A stretch of DNA of 58,359 bases from Candidatus Omnitrophota bacterium. GTDB lineage: Bacteria > Omnitrophota > Gorgyraeia > B26-G9. Shown one piece after another: positions 50,148 to 58,359 of this stretch. The DNA lies in assembly GCA_018813905.1 (NCBI GenBank), contig JAHJAO010000030.1, positions 1-58,359 of the forward strand, read 5' to 3'. Under the pieces are notes generated by a model. It ran no database searches, was not told where the DNA came from, and was given only the letters and a program-made list of their open reading frames with translations. A program made the translations under genes and the position numbers. Position 1 is the first letter of the stretch, and every line of letters begins with the position of its first letter.

Positions 50148-50705
50148 ATGAATTTACCAAATTGGATATCCATTTTTAGAATCATACTGATACCCCTATT
50201 TATCAGCAGCATTGTTTATTATTGCCCGGAAAAAGACTTTTTGCGCTATTTAGCCCTTTTGATATTTTTTATTGCGGTAATAAGCGATGGCGTTGATGGA
50301 TATATTGCCCGCACCCGTAAATTAAAAACAAAACTGGGCTCTTTTCTTGATCCTTTAGCCGACAAGTTACTGCTTAGTTCCAGTTTTATAACCCTGGCTT
50401 TAGCTCATAATGTTCCGCTTATTATCCGTTTGCCGGTATGGCTGCCTATTTTGGTAATCTCGCGGGATATAATTTTGGTTATCGGTTCTACTTTAGTCTA
50501 TATCATTAGCGGGGATTTGAAGATTAGTCCCAGTTATTGGGGGAAATTAACTACTTTTTCCCAAATGGGCACGATTATCTGTATTCTTTTGCAATTTAAA
50601 TATTCTTTTATCATCTGGAATATTGCTGCTTTTTTCACCCTGGTTTCCGGTTTTGACTATCTATATAAAGGCAGCCGTTTATTGAATAACAACCATAATT
50701 TTTAG
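50148..50705 (+). CDS. pgsA: CDP-diacylglycerol--glycerol-3-phosphate 3-phosphatidyltransferase
   Basis: CDP-alcohol phosphotransferase motif DGVDGYIARTRKLKTKLGSFLDPLADK. Confidence 0.94.
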   Translation: MNLPNWISIFRIILIPLFISSIVYYCPEKDFLRYLALLIFFIAVISDGVDGYIARTRKLKTKLGSFLDPLADKLLLSSSFITLALAHNVPLIIRLPVWLPILVISRDIILVIGSTLVYIISGDLKISPSYWGKLTTFSQMGTIICILLQFKYSFIIWNIAAFFTLVSGFDYLYKGSRLLNNNHNF

Positions 50706-50723
50706 AACGGGTGGGATGTTTCC

Positions 50724-52052
50724 GTGGTATTGCAAAAAGATGCCGTTGTTATTGTCGGCCGGCCGAACGTAGGCAAGTCCAGCCTCTTTAATCGAATTCT
50801 GGGGCACAGGCACACAATCGTGGAAGCGACCAGCGGCGTAACCCGCGACCGGATTTATAAAAAAGCGGCTTGGAAAAATTTTGATTTCACCTTGATTGAT
50901 ACCGGCGGAATAATTCTGAGAGAACGCGCGGACCTGTCGGTTGCGGTAATCGACCAAGTTGTTTGGGCGATTGAGACATCAGAACTAATTGTTCTGGTAT
51001 TGGATGCGCAAACAGGTCTTGTCCCGGCAGATATTGAAATTCTCAATTTTTTAAGACGGTTTGGAAAAAAAATAATTGTCGCGGTCAATAAAGTCGATGA
51101 CATTTCAAAGCTTAATTTATATTCCGAATTTTATGAGTTGGGGGCAAAAGATATTTATTTTGTTTCCGCCCTGCACGCAAATAATATCGAACAATTAAAA
51201 GAAGCGATTAGCAGCGCCTTTTCCAAATTGCATACACAGGAAAAGGTTTGCGAGGAATATTTGTTGAAAATAGCAATAATCGGCCGGCCGAACGTAGGCA
51301 AGTCATCATTCTTGAACAGAATTCTTAAGGAAGAACGCGTGATTGTCGATGAGCGTCCGGGGACAACCCGGGATGCGGTGGATACGACAGTGGAATTTGG
51401 CGGGCATAAAATTGTATTGATCGATACCGCCGGTATAAGCGCAAAAAAAAAGATCAAGGACAACATCGATTTTTATTCGCGTTCGCGTACAATTAGTGCT
51501 GTGCGGCGCGCAGACGTTTGTATAGTTATGGTTGATGCAAAGTGCGGCATACAAAACGATGACTTGCAGATCTTTAGACTTATAAAAGATGAATATAAGC
51601 CGTGCGTAATCGCTATAAACAAATCTGATTTGATTAAAATTAAATTGTCCGACTGCATTCGCACGATTAATCAAAAAGCGGCGTTTATTGATTTCGCTCA
51701 CATCGTGCTTTGTTCGGCAAAAGAGAACCTGAACCTTGAAGCGGCGATTGAACTGGCCATAAAAAGCCGGGATAATGCAAAGCTTAAGGTAAAACAAAAG
51801 GATTTAAACGAAACTATCGCGCATTTAAAGCAAAGGATTCCGCAGCTGAGCCGGGCGGGCAAGTTGAAAATAAATTATTTAACACAAACAGATGTTTTGC
51901 CGCCAAAATTTATTCTATTGGTTAACCACCCTTCTTTGGTAAAAGATGATTTCATCCGCTGCATCGAAAATGATTTAAGGCGGCGATTCGGATTCAATGG
52001 CGTACCGATTCAAATACTAATTCGGGAAAAAAAGAAACAAAAGGAAGGTTAA
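50724..52052 (+). CDS. der: Ribosome biogenesis GTPase Der
   Basis: Two GTPase domains: VGRPNVGKSSLFNRI and IGRPNVGKSSFLNRI; KH-like C-terminus. Confidence 0.97.
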   Translation: MVLQKDAVVIVGRPNVGKSSLFNRILGHRHTIVEATSGVTRDRIYKKAAWKNFDFTLIDTGGIILRERADLSVAVIDQVVWAIETSELIVLVLDAQTGLVPADIEILNFLRRFGKKIIVAVNKVDDISKLNLYSEFYELGAKDIYFVSALHANNIEQLKEAISSAFSKLHTQEKVCEEYLLKIAIIGRPNVGKSSFLNRILKEERVIVDERPGTTRDAVDTTVEFGGHKIVLIDTAGISAKKKIKDNIDFYSRSRTISAVRRADVCIVMVDAKCGIQNDDLQIFRLIKDEYKPCVIAINKSDLIKIKLSDCIRTINQKAAFIDFAHIVLCSAKENLNLEAAIELAIKSRDNAKLKVKQKDLNETIAHLKQRIPQLSRAGKLKINYLTQTDVLPPKFILLVNHPSLVKDDFIRCIENDLRRRFGFNGVPIQILIREKKKQKEG

Positions 52053-52053
52053 G

Positions 52054-52668
52054 ATGATCCGCATATTTTTTGGCGCGCTATTTAGTTATCTAGCGGGAGC
52101 TATCCCCACGGCATTTATTTTTGCCAAAATCATGAAAAATGTTGATATCCGTGATTACGGCAGCGGCAATGTGGGGGCGACAAACGCATTACGTGTTTTA
52201 GGCAAGCTTCCGGCAGCTTTTGTTTTATTTTTGGATATTTTTAAAGGGATCCTGGCCGTGAGTTTGTTCAGCAAATTATTTTTACAAGAGCCGGCAGTTG
52301 TATCTGTAGAATTTGTCCGGGCGTTTTTCGGTGTTTGCGTGGTTTTGGGGCATGTCTTCAATATCTTCCTGAAATTTAAAGGCGGTAAAGGTGTGGCGAC
52401 AAGTATGGGGGTCTTAATCGCGATTGCTCCCAAAGCAGCCTTGTTTGGTTTATTAGTTTTTGTGGCGGTGGTGATTTTTACCAGATACGTGTCTTTAGGG
52501 TCGATTGTAGCCGGTATCCTGATGCCGTTTTATAATCACTTTACGAAACAAAATTATTGCGTGGTGATCCTGAGTGCGATTTTATGCATAATTGTCGTCG
52601 CTACGCACCGTTCGAATATAAAACGGCTTATCGCGGGCAGAGAAAGGAGAGTTTTTGAGAAAAAATGA
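52054..52668 (+). CDS. plsY: Acyl-phosphate glycerol-3-phosphate acyltransferase
   Basis: DIRDYGSGNVGATNALRVLG, FKGGKGVATSMGVL. Confidence 0.96.
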   Translation: MIRIFFGALFSYLAGAIPTAFIFAKIMKNVDIRDYGSGNVGATNALRVLGKLPAAFVLFLDIFKGILAVSLFSKLFLQEPAVVSVEFVRAFFGVCVVLGHVFNIFLKFKGGKGVATSMGVLIAIAPKAALFGLLVFVAVVIFTRYVSLGSIVAGILMPFYNHFTKQNYCVVILSAILCIIVVATHRSNIKRLIAGRERRVFEKK

Positions 52669-53657
52669 GAATAACGATTGTTGGTGACGGAGGTTGGGGG
52701 ACGGCGCTGGGGGTGCTTTTGGCCCGCAACGGCCATAATACTACTTTATGGGGCGCTTTCCCGGAATATTTAAAAATAATGATCCGGGCAGGAGAAAACA
52801 AAAAGTTTTTGCCGGGAGTGCAACTGCCCGCGCAGATGAAAATAGAGCCGGATTTAGCACGAGCGCTGGATGAGAGTGAACTTGTCGTTTTTGCCGTACC
52901 CGCCCAATTTTTGAGAATAATATTGAAAAAAGTTAAGGCGTATTGTTCGCCTGGTTGCCTATATTTAAGCGTAGTTAAGGGGCTCGAATTCGATTCCGCA
53001 AAGCGGATGTCCGAACTTATCCGGGAAATACTGGGAACACACCTAAAGTTAGCGGTTTTGTCCGGGCCGAATATTGCCTCGGAGGTCGTCTGCGGCATAC
53101 CTTCGGCCTGCGTTGTGGCCGCAAAAAATATAAATATAGCGCGGAAGATTCAAAAAACTTTCATGACGGAATCATTCAGAGTTTACACTGCCCAAGATCT
53201 AATTGGGGTGGAATTAGGCGGCGCCCTAAAAAACGTTATTGCTATTGCCTGCGGAATTTCAGACGGTTTGGGCTTTGGCACCAATACCAAAGCGGCGCTT
53301 TTAACCCGGGGGCTGGTGGAAATGACCAAATTGGGTGCGAAATTAGGAGCAGATTTTAGAACCTTCACCGGCTTGTCGGGGTTGGGGGATTTAGTTACTA
53401 CCAGTTTTAACCCGAGGAGCCGAAATTACTCTTTAGGCGAACAATTAGGTCGGGGCAAAAAACTGGCTAAAATTTTGACTGGTACGGAGATGGTCATAGA
53501 AGGGGTGATGACCGCAAAAGCGGCTTTGAAACTGGCCAGGAAGAATCGCGTGGAAATGCCGATTACCAATGAAGTTTGCGCTGTTTTATTTAAAAACAAG
53601 TCGCCCTTTGTGGCGGTAAAGTGTTTGATGCAACGTTCCGGCAAAAGGGAAATGTGA
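52665..53657 (+). CDS. gpsA: Glycerol-3-phosphate dehydrogenase [NAD(P)+]
   Basis: GDGGWGTALGVLLARNGH, SGPNIASEV, ELGGALKNVIAIACGI, GLSGLGDLVTT. Confidence 0.96.
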   Translation: MRITIVGDGGWGTALGVLLARNGHNTTLWGAFPEYLKIMIRAGENKKFLPGVQLPAQMKIEPDLARALDESELVVFAVPAQFLRIILKKVKAYCSPGCLYLSVVKGLEFDSAKRMSELIREILGTHLKLAVLSGPNIASEVVCGIPSACVVAAKNINIARKIQKTFMTESFRVYTAQDLIGVELGGALKNVIAIACGISDGLGFGTNTKAALLTRGLVEMTKLGAKLGADFRTFTGLSGLGDLVTTSFNPRSRNYSLGEQLGRGKKLAKILTGTEMVIEGVMTAKAALKLARKNRVEMPITNEVCAVLFKNKSPFVAVKCLMQRSGKREM

Positions 53658-53762
53658 TTTTTTCGACATTTGCGTAAAAAATTTTTTACCCGGTCATATT
53701 TTGCTTGAAATCCGCCGGGTTTTATTGTAACCTAAGGAAGAGGTTTTTACTGATATGCTGTG

Positions 53763-53840
53763 CGGGGCGTGGCGCAGTTTGGCTAGCGCGCTTGAATGGG
53801 GTTCAAGAGGTCGACAGTTCAAATCTGTCCGCCCCGACCA
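53763..53840 (+). tRNA. tRNA-Pro (anticodon GGG), encoded CCA
   Basis: Acceptor CGGGGCG/CGCCCCG, anticodon arm CTTGA-ATGGGGT-TCAAG, TTCAAATC T-arm, ACCA. Confidence 0.95.
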
Positions 53841-53905
53841 AATTGATTGCATCCCGTTTTTTAATATAGAGTTAGGTTTAAAAGTAAATCAAGGTGAAAT
53901 TTGTC

Positions 53906-54322
53906 ATGGCCGGAACAAAACAACAGTCGACCGGTGTGGACGGACAGTTAAAAAACGAGCAACGCCGGTTTTGGCGGATAAACGCAAATTTCGTGGTCAG
54001 TTATTATTTGTATCCGGTCGCAACGCGCAATTTGGATATGAGTTTAACGCGCAATATCGGCCTGGGAGGTGTTTGTTTTACTTGTGATCGAAAATTTAAA
54101 ACCGGCGATTTGCTGCATATATCCTTGAAATTGCCGAATACGGAGCGGTTAATTGTTTTTTTGGGCAAGGTCGTATACTTGAATAAACATGTTAAAAACA
54201 ACAATTTGTTTGATATCGGCGTAAAGTTCGTGGAGGCAGAAGACAATAATCTGTTTGTGTTAGACAGCATTATTGGGGTTTGCGCTTCCAAGTTTAACAA
54301 AAAATCCAATAAATTTAGGTAA
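53906..54322 (+). CDS. PilZ-like domain protein with degenerate second motif
   Basis: RRFWRI and TRNIGLGGVCF (NxGxxG in place of NxSxxG); start between 53894 and 53906 uncertain. Confidence 0.7.
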   Translation: MAGTKQQSTGVDGQLKNEQRRFWRINANFVVSYYLYPVATRNLDMSLTRNIGLGGVCFTCDRKFKTGDLLHISLKLPNTERLIVFLGKVVYLNKHVKNNNLFDIGVKFVEAEDNNLFVLDSIIGVCASKFNKKSNKFR

Positions 54323-54326
54323 AATT

Positions 54327-55625
54327 ATGCAGGAAATTAAAATCGGTATAATCGGTTATGGTACGGTAGGAACGGGTGTGGCAAAAATTCTTAGCCGCAA
54401 ATCAAGTCTGCTATCTGAAAAGCTCAAGACTAGGCTCATTTTAAAAACCATTTGCGATCTGGATGTGCGGCGCAAGAGAAATTTTATGCCCAAGGGCGTT
54501 TTGTTTACTAGAAATGTTGATAAGGTATTGGATGACGAGCAAATACAAATAGTCGTCGAACTTATCGGCGGGATAAACCCGGCAAAGGAATACATAATCC
54601 GCGCTTTAAAAAATAAAAAATTTGTCGTTACGGCGAATAAAGCGTTGCTTGCCGAAGCCGGCCCGGAGCTTATGAGGCTCGCCCGCAAATGCGGCGTGGA
54701 TATCTATTTTGAGGCCAGTGTCGGCGCCGCTATCCCGGTGATTAAGGCGATCCGCGACGGGCTTATCTCTAATAATGTGGAAAATATTTTTGGGATAATA
54801 AACGGGACGTCCAATTATATCCTTTCGGAAATGACGCAAAACAGGTGCGATTTTAAATCCGCTCTTCGCCAGGCAAGAATCCATGGATTTGCCGAGAGGA
54901 ATTTTAAACTGGACACAAGCGGCATCGATTCCGCGCATAAACTGGTTATTCTATCGCGCCTCTGTTTTGGGCAGGGCATCAAACTTTCCGATGTCTATGT
55001 CGAGGGCATTAATGAAATAAAACTTCATGATATTCAATACGCGGACGAATTCGGTTACTGCATAAAACTTTTGGCCATCGCGAAAATAGCGGGCAAAGAC
55101 CTGCAAATTCGCGTTCACCCCACATTGTTGCCCAAAAAGCATCTTTTGTCCAACGTAAATGGAGTTTTTAACGCTATTTTTATCACCGCCGATTTAGCGG
55201 GCGAAATGATTCTTTATGGCCAAGGCGCCGGGCAGATGCCCGCGGCAAGCGCGGTGGTTAGTGATCTTGCCGATATTTCTAAGCGGCTCGCTAAAATTGA
55301 ATGGGTGTCGAGCCAAACTTTTGCGCCTTCTCAAAATAGATACCGGCGCATTAGCCCAATCCACAAGATAAAAAGCCGTTATTATATCCGGTTTATGGCT
55401 ATTGATAAACCCGGGGCCTTATCTCTGATCTCAAAAATTTTGGGTAAATCCAATATTAGTATATGCAGCGTGCTGCAAAAGGGGCGGCACCAGGGGCAAG
55501 CGGTTCCGATAATCATGATGACGCATGAGGCCAGAGAAAAAGAGCTTAGACAGGCATTGATGCGCATCGATAAACTGCCGATCATTAGAAAAAAAACAGT
55601 TGCGTTGCGCGTGGAAAGCGTCTAA
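54327..55625 (+). CDS. hom: Homoserine dehydrogenase with C-terminal ACT domain (start reset to 54327)
   Basis: [44 protein letters not shown]. Confidence 0.96.
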   Translation: MQEIKIGIIGYGTVGTGVAKILSRKSSLLSEKLKTRLILKTICDLDVRRKRNFMPKGVLFTRNVDKVLDDEQIQIVVELIGGINPAKEYIIRALKNKKFVVTANKALLAEAGPELMRLARKCGVDIYFEASVGAAIPVIKAIRDGLISNNVENIFGIINGTSNYILSEMTQNRCDFKSALRQARIHGFAERNFKLDTSGIDSAHKLVILSRLCFGQGIKLSDVYVEGINEIKLHDIQYADEFGYCIKLLAIAKIAGKDLQIRVHPTLLPKKHLLSNVNGVFNAIFITADLAGEMILYGQGAGQMPAASAVVSDLADISKRLAKIEWVSSQTFAPSQNRYRRISPIHKIKSRYYIRFMAIDKPGALSLISKILGKSNISICSVLQKGRHQGQAVPIIMMTHEAREKELRQALMRIDKLPIIRKKTVALRVESV

Positions 55626-55644
55626 AACGGATAAAAAAGAAATT

Positions 55645-56715
55645 ATGTGGCAAGGTATTATCAATGGTTACAAAAAATATTTGCCGGTCAGCAATAAAAC
55701 ACCAATAATTACTTTGAATGAGGGCAATACCCCTTTAATTTACGCTGCGGCCATTAGTAAATTGGTCGGCAAAAATATTTCCGTGTATCTGAAATATGAA
55801 GGCTTAAATCCGACCGGGTCGTTTAAGGACCGGGGGATGACCATGGCCATTTCCAAGGCCAAGGAAGAAAATGCGCGCGCGGTCATGTGCGCTTCCACCG
55901 GCAATACTTCGGCAGCGGCTGCGGCTTACAGCGCAAAAGCTAATCTGAAATGCATTGTTTTAATTCCCAAAGGGGCGATTGCTCTGGGAAAGTTAGCCCA
56001 GGCGCTAATCCATGGCGCGCAAGTTCTGGCTGTTGACGGCAATTTTGATCAGGCCTTAGAGCTTGTACGGCAGATAACCGATAATTTTCCGGTAACGTTA
56101 GTAAATTCTCTTAATCCCTACCGTATTGAAGGGCAGAAGACAGCGGCGTTTGAGATCTGCGACCAATTAGGACAGGCGCCGGAATTTCTCTCTATCCCCG
56201 TGGGAAACGCGGGAAATATTACGGCGTATTGGAAAGGATTTAACGAATACGCTCAAGGCAAAGTTAAACCCATCTTGCCGAAGATGCTCGGGTTTCAAGC
56301 CGAGGGGGCAGCTCCGATTGTCAAAAAGATGATTATTAGGGAACCGAAAACAATCGCTACCGCCATAAAAATCGGCAATCCGGCAAGCTGGCAACATGCA
56401 ATAGAGGCGCGGGATGAATCAAACGGGTTGATTGATGAGGTTACGGACGAAGAAATTTTAGCCGCTTACCGATTGCTCTCCGGCCAGGAAGGTGTTTTTG
56501 TCGAGCCGGCATCAGCTGCTTCGGTTGCTGGTATTATAAAATTGAGCAAGCAGGGATATTTTAATAAAATACCGGCCGGGGCAAAAATTGTTTGCATCCT
56601 AACCGGGCACGGCTTAAAAGATCCGGACCGGGCGATAAAAAGCGTAGCTGAGCCAAAAATAATACCGGCTCAGATAGAAGCGGTTTTAAAAGAGACGGGA
56701 ATAAAAAAGATATGA
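55645..56715 (+). CDS. thrC: Threonine synthase (start reset to 55645)
   Basis: [34 protein letters not shown]. Confidence 0.95.
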   Translation: MWQGIINGYKKYLPVSNKTPIITLNEGNTPLIYAAAISKLVGKNISVYLKYEGLNPTGSFKDRGMTMAISKAKEENARAVMCASTGNTSAAAAAYSAKANLKCIVLIPKGAIALGKLAQALIHGAQVLAVDGNFDQALELVRQITDNFPVTLVNSLNPYRIEGQKTAAFEICDQLGQAPEFLSIPVGNAGNITAYWKGFNEYAQGKVKPILPKMLGFQAEGAAPIVKKMIIREPKTIATAIKIGNPASWQHAIEARDESNGLIDEVTDEEILAAYRLLSGQEGVFVEPASAASVAGIIKLSKQGYFNKIPAGAKIVCILTGHGLKDPDRAIKSVAEPKIIPAQIEAVLKETGIKKI

Positions 56716-57932
56716 AGAAATTAAAATACATCGTTTTGGTGGCGGACGGGATGGCCGACTATCCGCTCGAGGAATTAGGAGGAAAAACTCCGTTGGAAGT
56801 AGCCAGAACCACAAATATGGATTTTTTAGCGCAACAGGGAAAGGTGGGAATAACCTGTTTTGTCCCAAAAGGCATGACCCCGGGCAGTGACATTGCTAAT
56901 CTGTCTATTTTTGGTTATGACCCGGTAAAATATTTTAGCGGCCGCGGACCGTTGGAAGCGTTAAATATAGGGATTGATTTAAAAGATGACGAAGTCGCTT
57001 TCCGCTGCAATTTTATTACTGTGGAAAATGATAAACTGGTTGATTACAGCGCCGGCCATATCACGACAAAGGAAGCCCTGGTGCTGATAAAGACATTAAA
57101 CAAAACTTTAGGCGCGGAAGACGTGCGTTTTTACGCCGGGGTCAGTTACCGGCATTTGATGGTCGTCCGCGGAGCCGTACCTGAGTTTTTAAATATAAAA
57201 TGTTATCCGCCGCATGATATTATGGGTGAAAATATTCCCAAACATCTACCCAAAACAGCGACCGCGGAAAATGAAAAAATTATTCAGCTCATGGGCAAAT
57301 CTAAAAACGTATTGTCCGAGCATGAGATTAATCTGGTCCGGATTGACCTAAAAGAGAACCCGGCGAATATGATCTGGTTGTGGGGACAGGGAAAGAAAGT
57401 GCAAATGCCTACTTTCAGGCAAAAGTATGGCTTAGAAGGCTCGGTAATTTCGGCCGTAGACCTTATTAAAGGTATCGGTATTGCCGCGGGGCTTACGCCG
57501 ATAGCCGTGCCGGGGGTTACGGGTTATTACGACACTAACTACGAAGGCAAAGCGGAGTATGCCTTAGAAGCCTTAAAAGACAAGGATTTTATTTTTGTCC
57601 ATGTGGAAGCTCCGGATGAAGCGGGACATAACGCCGATACCCGGGAGAAGATAAAAGCGATTGAAAACTTTGACCGGTATGTCGTGGGGAAAATTCTTGC
57701 TGAATTTAAGGATAGAAAAGATGAGGTGCGAATTCTGGTTTTACCGGATCACCCTACGCCGATTTCTTTGCGGACGCATACCGCGGACCCGATTTGTTTT
57801 GTTATGTTTGGCGCAGGGATTGAATCCAATGGCTTGGATGCTTTTAATGAAAATTTAGCTCAAAAAAGCAAATATACGATAAGTGTCGGGCATGATCTTA
57901 TGGAAAGTTTTCTTAAAAAAGAAAATATTTAA
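56712..57932 (+). CDS. ApgM/alkaline phosphatase-superfamily phosphoglycerate mutase-like protein; candidate homoserine kinase
   Basis: [57 protein letters not shown]; located immediately after hom-thrC. Confidence 0.85.
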   Translation: MKKLKYIVLVADGMADYPLEELGGKTPLEVARTTNMDFLAQQGKVGITCFVPKGMTPGSDIANLSIFGYDPVKYFSGRGPLEALNIGIDLKDDEVAFRCNFITVENDKLVDYSAGHITTKEALVLIKTLNKTLGAEDVRFYAGVSYRHLMVVRGAVPEFLNIKCYPPHDIMGENIPKHLPKTATAENEKIIQLMGKSKNVLSEHEINLVRIDLKENPANMIWLWGQGKKVQMPTFRQKYGLEGSVISAVDLIKGIGIAAGLTPIAVPGVTGYYDTNYEGKAEYALEALKDKDFIFVHVEAPDEAGHNADTREKIKAIENFDRYVVGKILAEFKDRKDEVRILVLPDHPTPISLRTHTADPICFVMFGAGIESNGLDAFNENLAQKSKYTISVGHDLMESFLKKENI

Positions 57933-58011
57933 AAAACATTGTTTACTATAACATATTGTATTGCAACTAGTTATATGTATATCCAATTGTGGAAAAATTC
58001 CGCATTGTTAC

Positions 58012-58040
58012 TTGACAAGGACATAAGGGTATGATATACT
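58012..58040 (+). promoter_or_regulatory. Consensus-like sigma70 promoter (TTGACA-N17-TATACT)
   Basis: -35 58012-58017, spacer 17, -10 58035-58040. Confidence 0.88.
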
Positions 58041-58128
58041 TATTATGCAGATTAGAAAAACTTTTATTCTGCTTAAACTAAGTAGTTTTGATATCCGAAA
58101 ATCCGCGAAAGCGGGCATACCAAGAAAA

Positions 58129-58210
58129 GGTATGGGCAAACCCTGAGCGATCAGGGGGCGCAAAGCTACGGGTCTTGAAGCAAAAGCTAAGATCGCCGGG
58201 CGCACCGACA
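58129..58210 (+). promoter_or_regulatory. Cyclic-di-GMP-I (GEMM-I) riboswitch aptamer
   Basis: GGGCAAACC-CTGA-GCGA-TCAG-GGGGCGCAAAGCTACGGGTCTT...AAGATCGCCGGGCGCACCGA matches the GEMM-I core (GGCAAACC / GNRA hairpin / GACGCAAAGCCACGGGYCT / GCCGGG). Confidence 0.88.
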
Positions 58211-58234
58211 ACTAACTTTTAGCAAGCTAAAGAC

Positions 58235-58272
58235 AGCCGAGCTGCCGAAGATGCAGGTCGGCTTTATTTTTT
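58235..58272 (+). terminator. Rho-independent terminator, likely riboswitch expression platform
   Basis: AGCCGA-G-CTGC-CGAAGAT-GCAG-G-TCGGCT followed by TTATTTTTT. Confidence 0.88.
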
Positions 58273-58303
58273 GGAAAAACTGGGAAAGGAGGACGCATAA
58301 AAG

Positions 58304-58359
58304 ATGGCGCAAGGAAGTAATGGAAAACGGAATTTCAAAACGCATATAGATAATGGTTG
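58304..58359 (+). CDS. N-terminus of riboswitch-controlled protein, truncated by window end (MAQGSNGKRNFKTHIDNG...)
   Basis: ATG preceded by AAAGGAGG Shine-Dalgarno, open to window end. Confidence 0.7.
   Translation, partial: MAQGSNGKRNFKTHIDNG

Noticed and set aside
53755-54087. 110-aa + strand ORF overlapping the tRNA-Pro gene
   Set aside because: Its N-terminal part is translation of the tRNA itself, and the rest is out of frame with the PilZ-like CDS that explains the region.

Overview
The window is a densely packed bacterial chromosome segment of about 58 kb, almost all housekeeping genes and mostly on the + strand. From overall character it may be a Gram-negative-type candidate-phylum lineage (inference only). 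No phage, transposon, CRISPR array or rRNA is visible. The gene order is: nrnA(partial)-truB-ribF-lysC-(structured leader)-cimA/leuA-like-valS-nadC-pilT-uvrB-birA-coaX-CIRCE-groES-groEL-guaB3-type-aspS-LysM lipoprotein-phoH-7TM-HD-ybeY-dgkA/PAP2 fusion-recO-glyS-ppdK-sigma70-apt-lipoprotein-tRNA-Arg(CCT)-PHP-lipoprotein-PilZ-thioesterase-htpX-GH94-like, then ispH and polyprenyl synthase (-), ybaB, an interrupted REC/GGDEF gene (-), acyP-metallophosphoesterase-lipoprotein-MBL, a small orphan gene, M16-rpe-glmM-like-lepA-lepB-pgsA-der-plsY-gpsA-tRNA-Pro(GGG)-PilZ-hom-thrC-apgM-like, and finally a c-di-GMP-I-like riboswitch upstream of a truncated gene. The observations most worth checking are: (1) a receiver/diguanylate-cyclase gene split by one in-frame TGA, with a degenerate receiver but an intact GGDEF and I-site; (2) a GEMM-I riboswitch with a consensus promoter, a terminator and competing upstream hairpins; (3) a tRNA-Arg leader that repeats the 5' end of the tRNA and could form alternative pairings; (4) a ~250-nt intergenic region upstream of ybaB made up of successive stem-loops; (5) a structured leader before the citramalate/isopropylmalate-synthase-like gene; (6) an EF-hand loop in an HtpX protease; (7) an ApgM-family protein next to hom-thrC that is a candidate homoserine kinase; (8) a small orphan gene with its own promoter and terminator. 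All calls come from reading the sequence; no database search was run.
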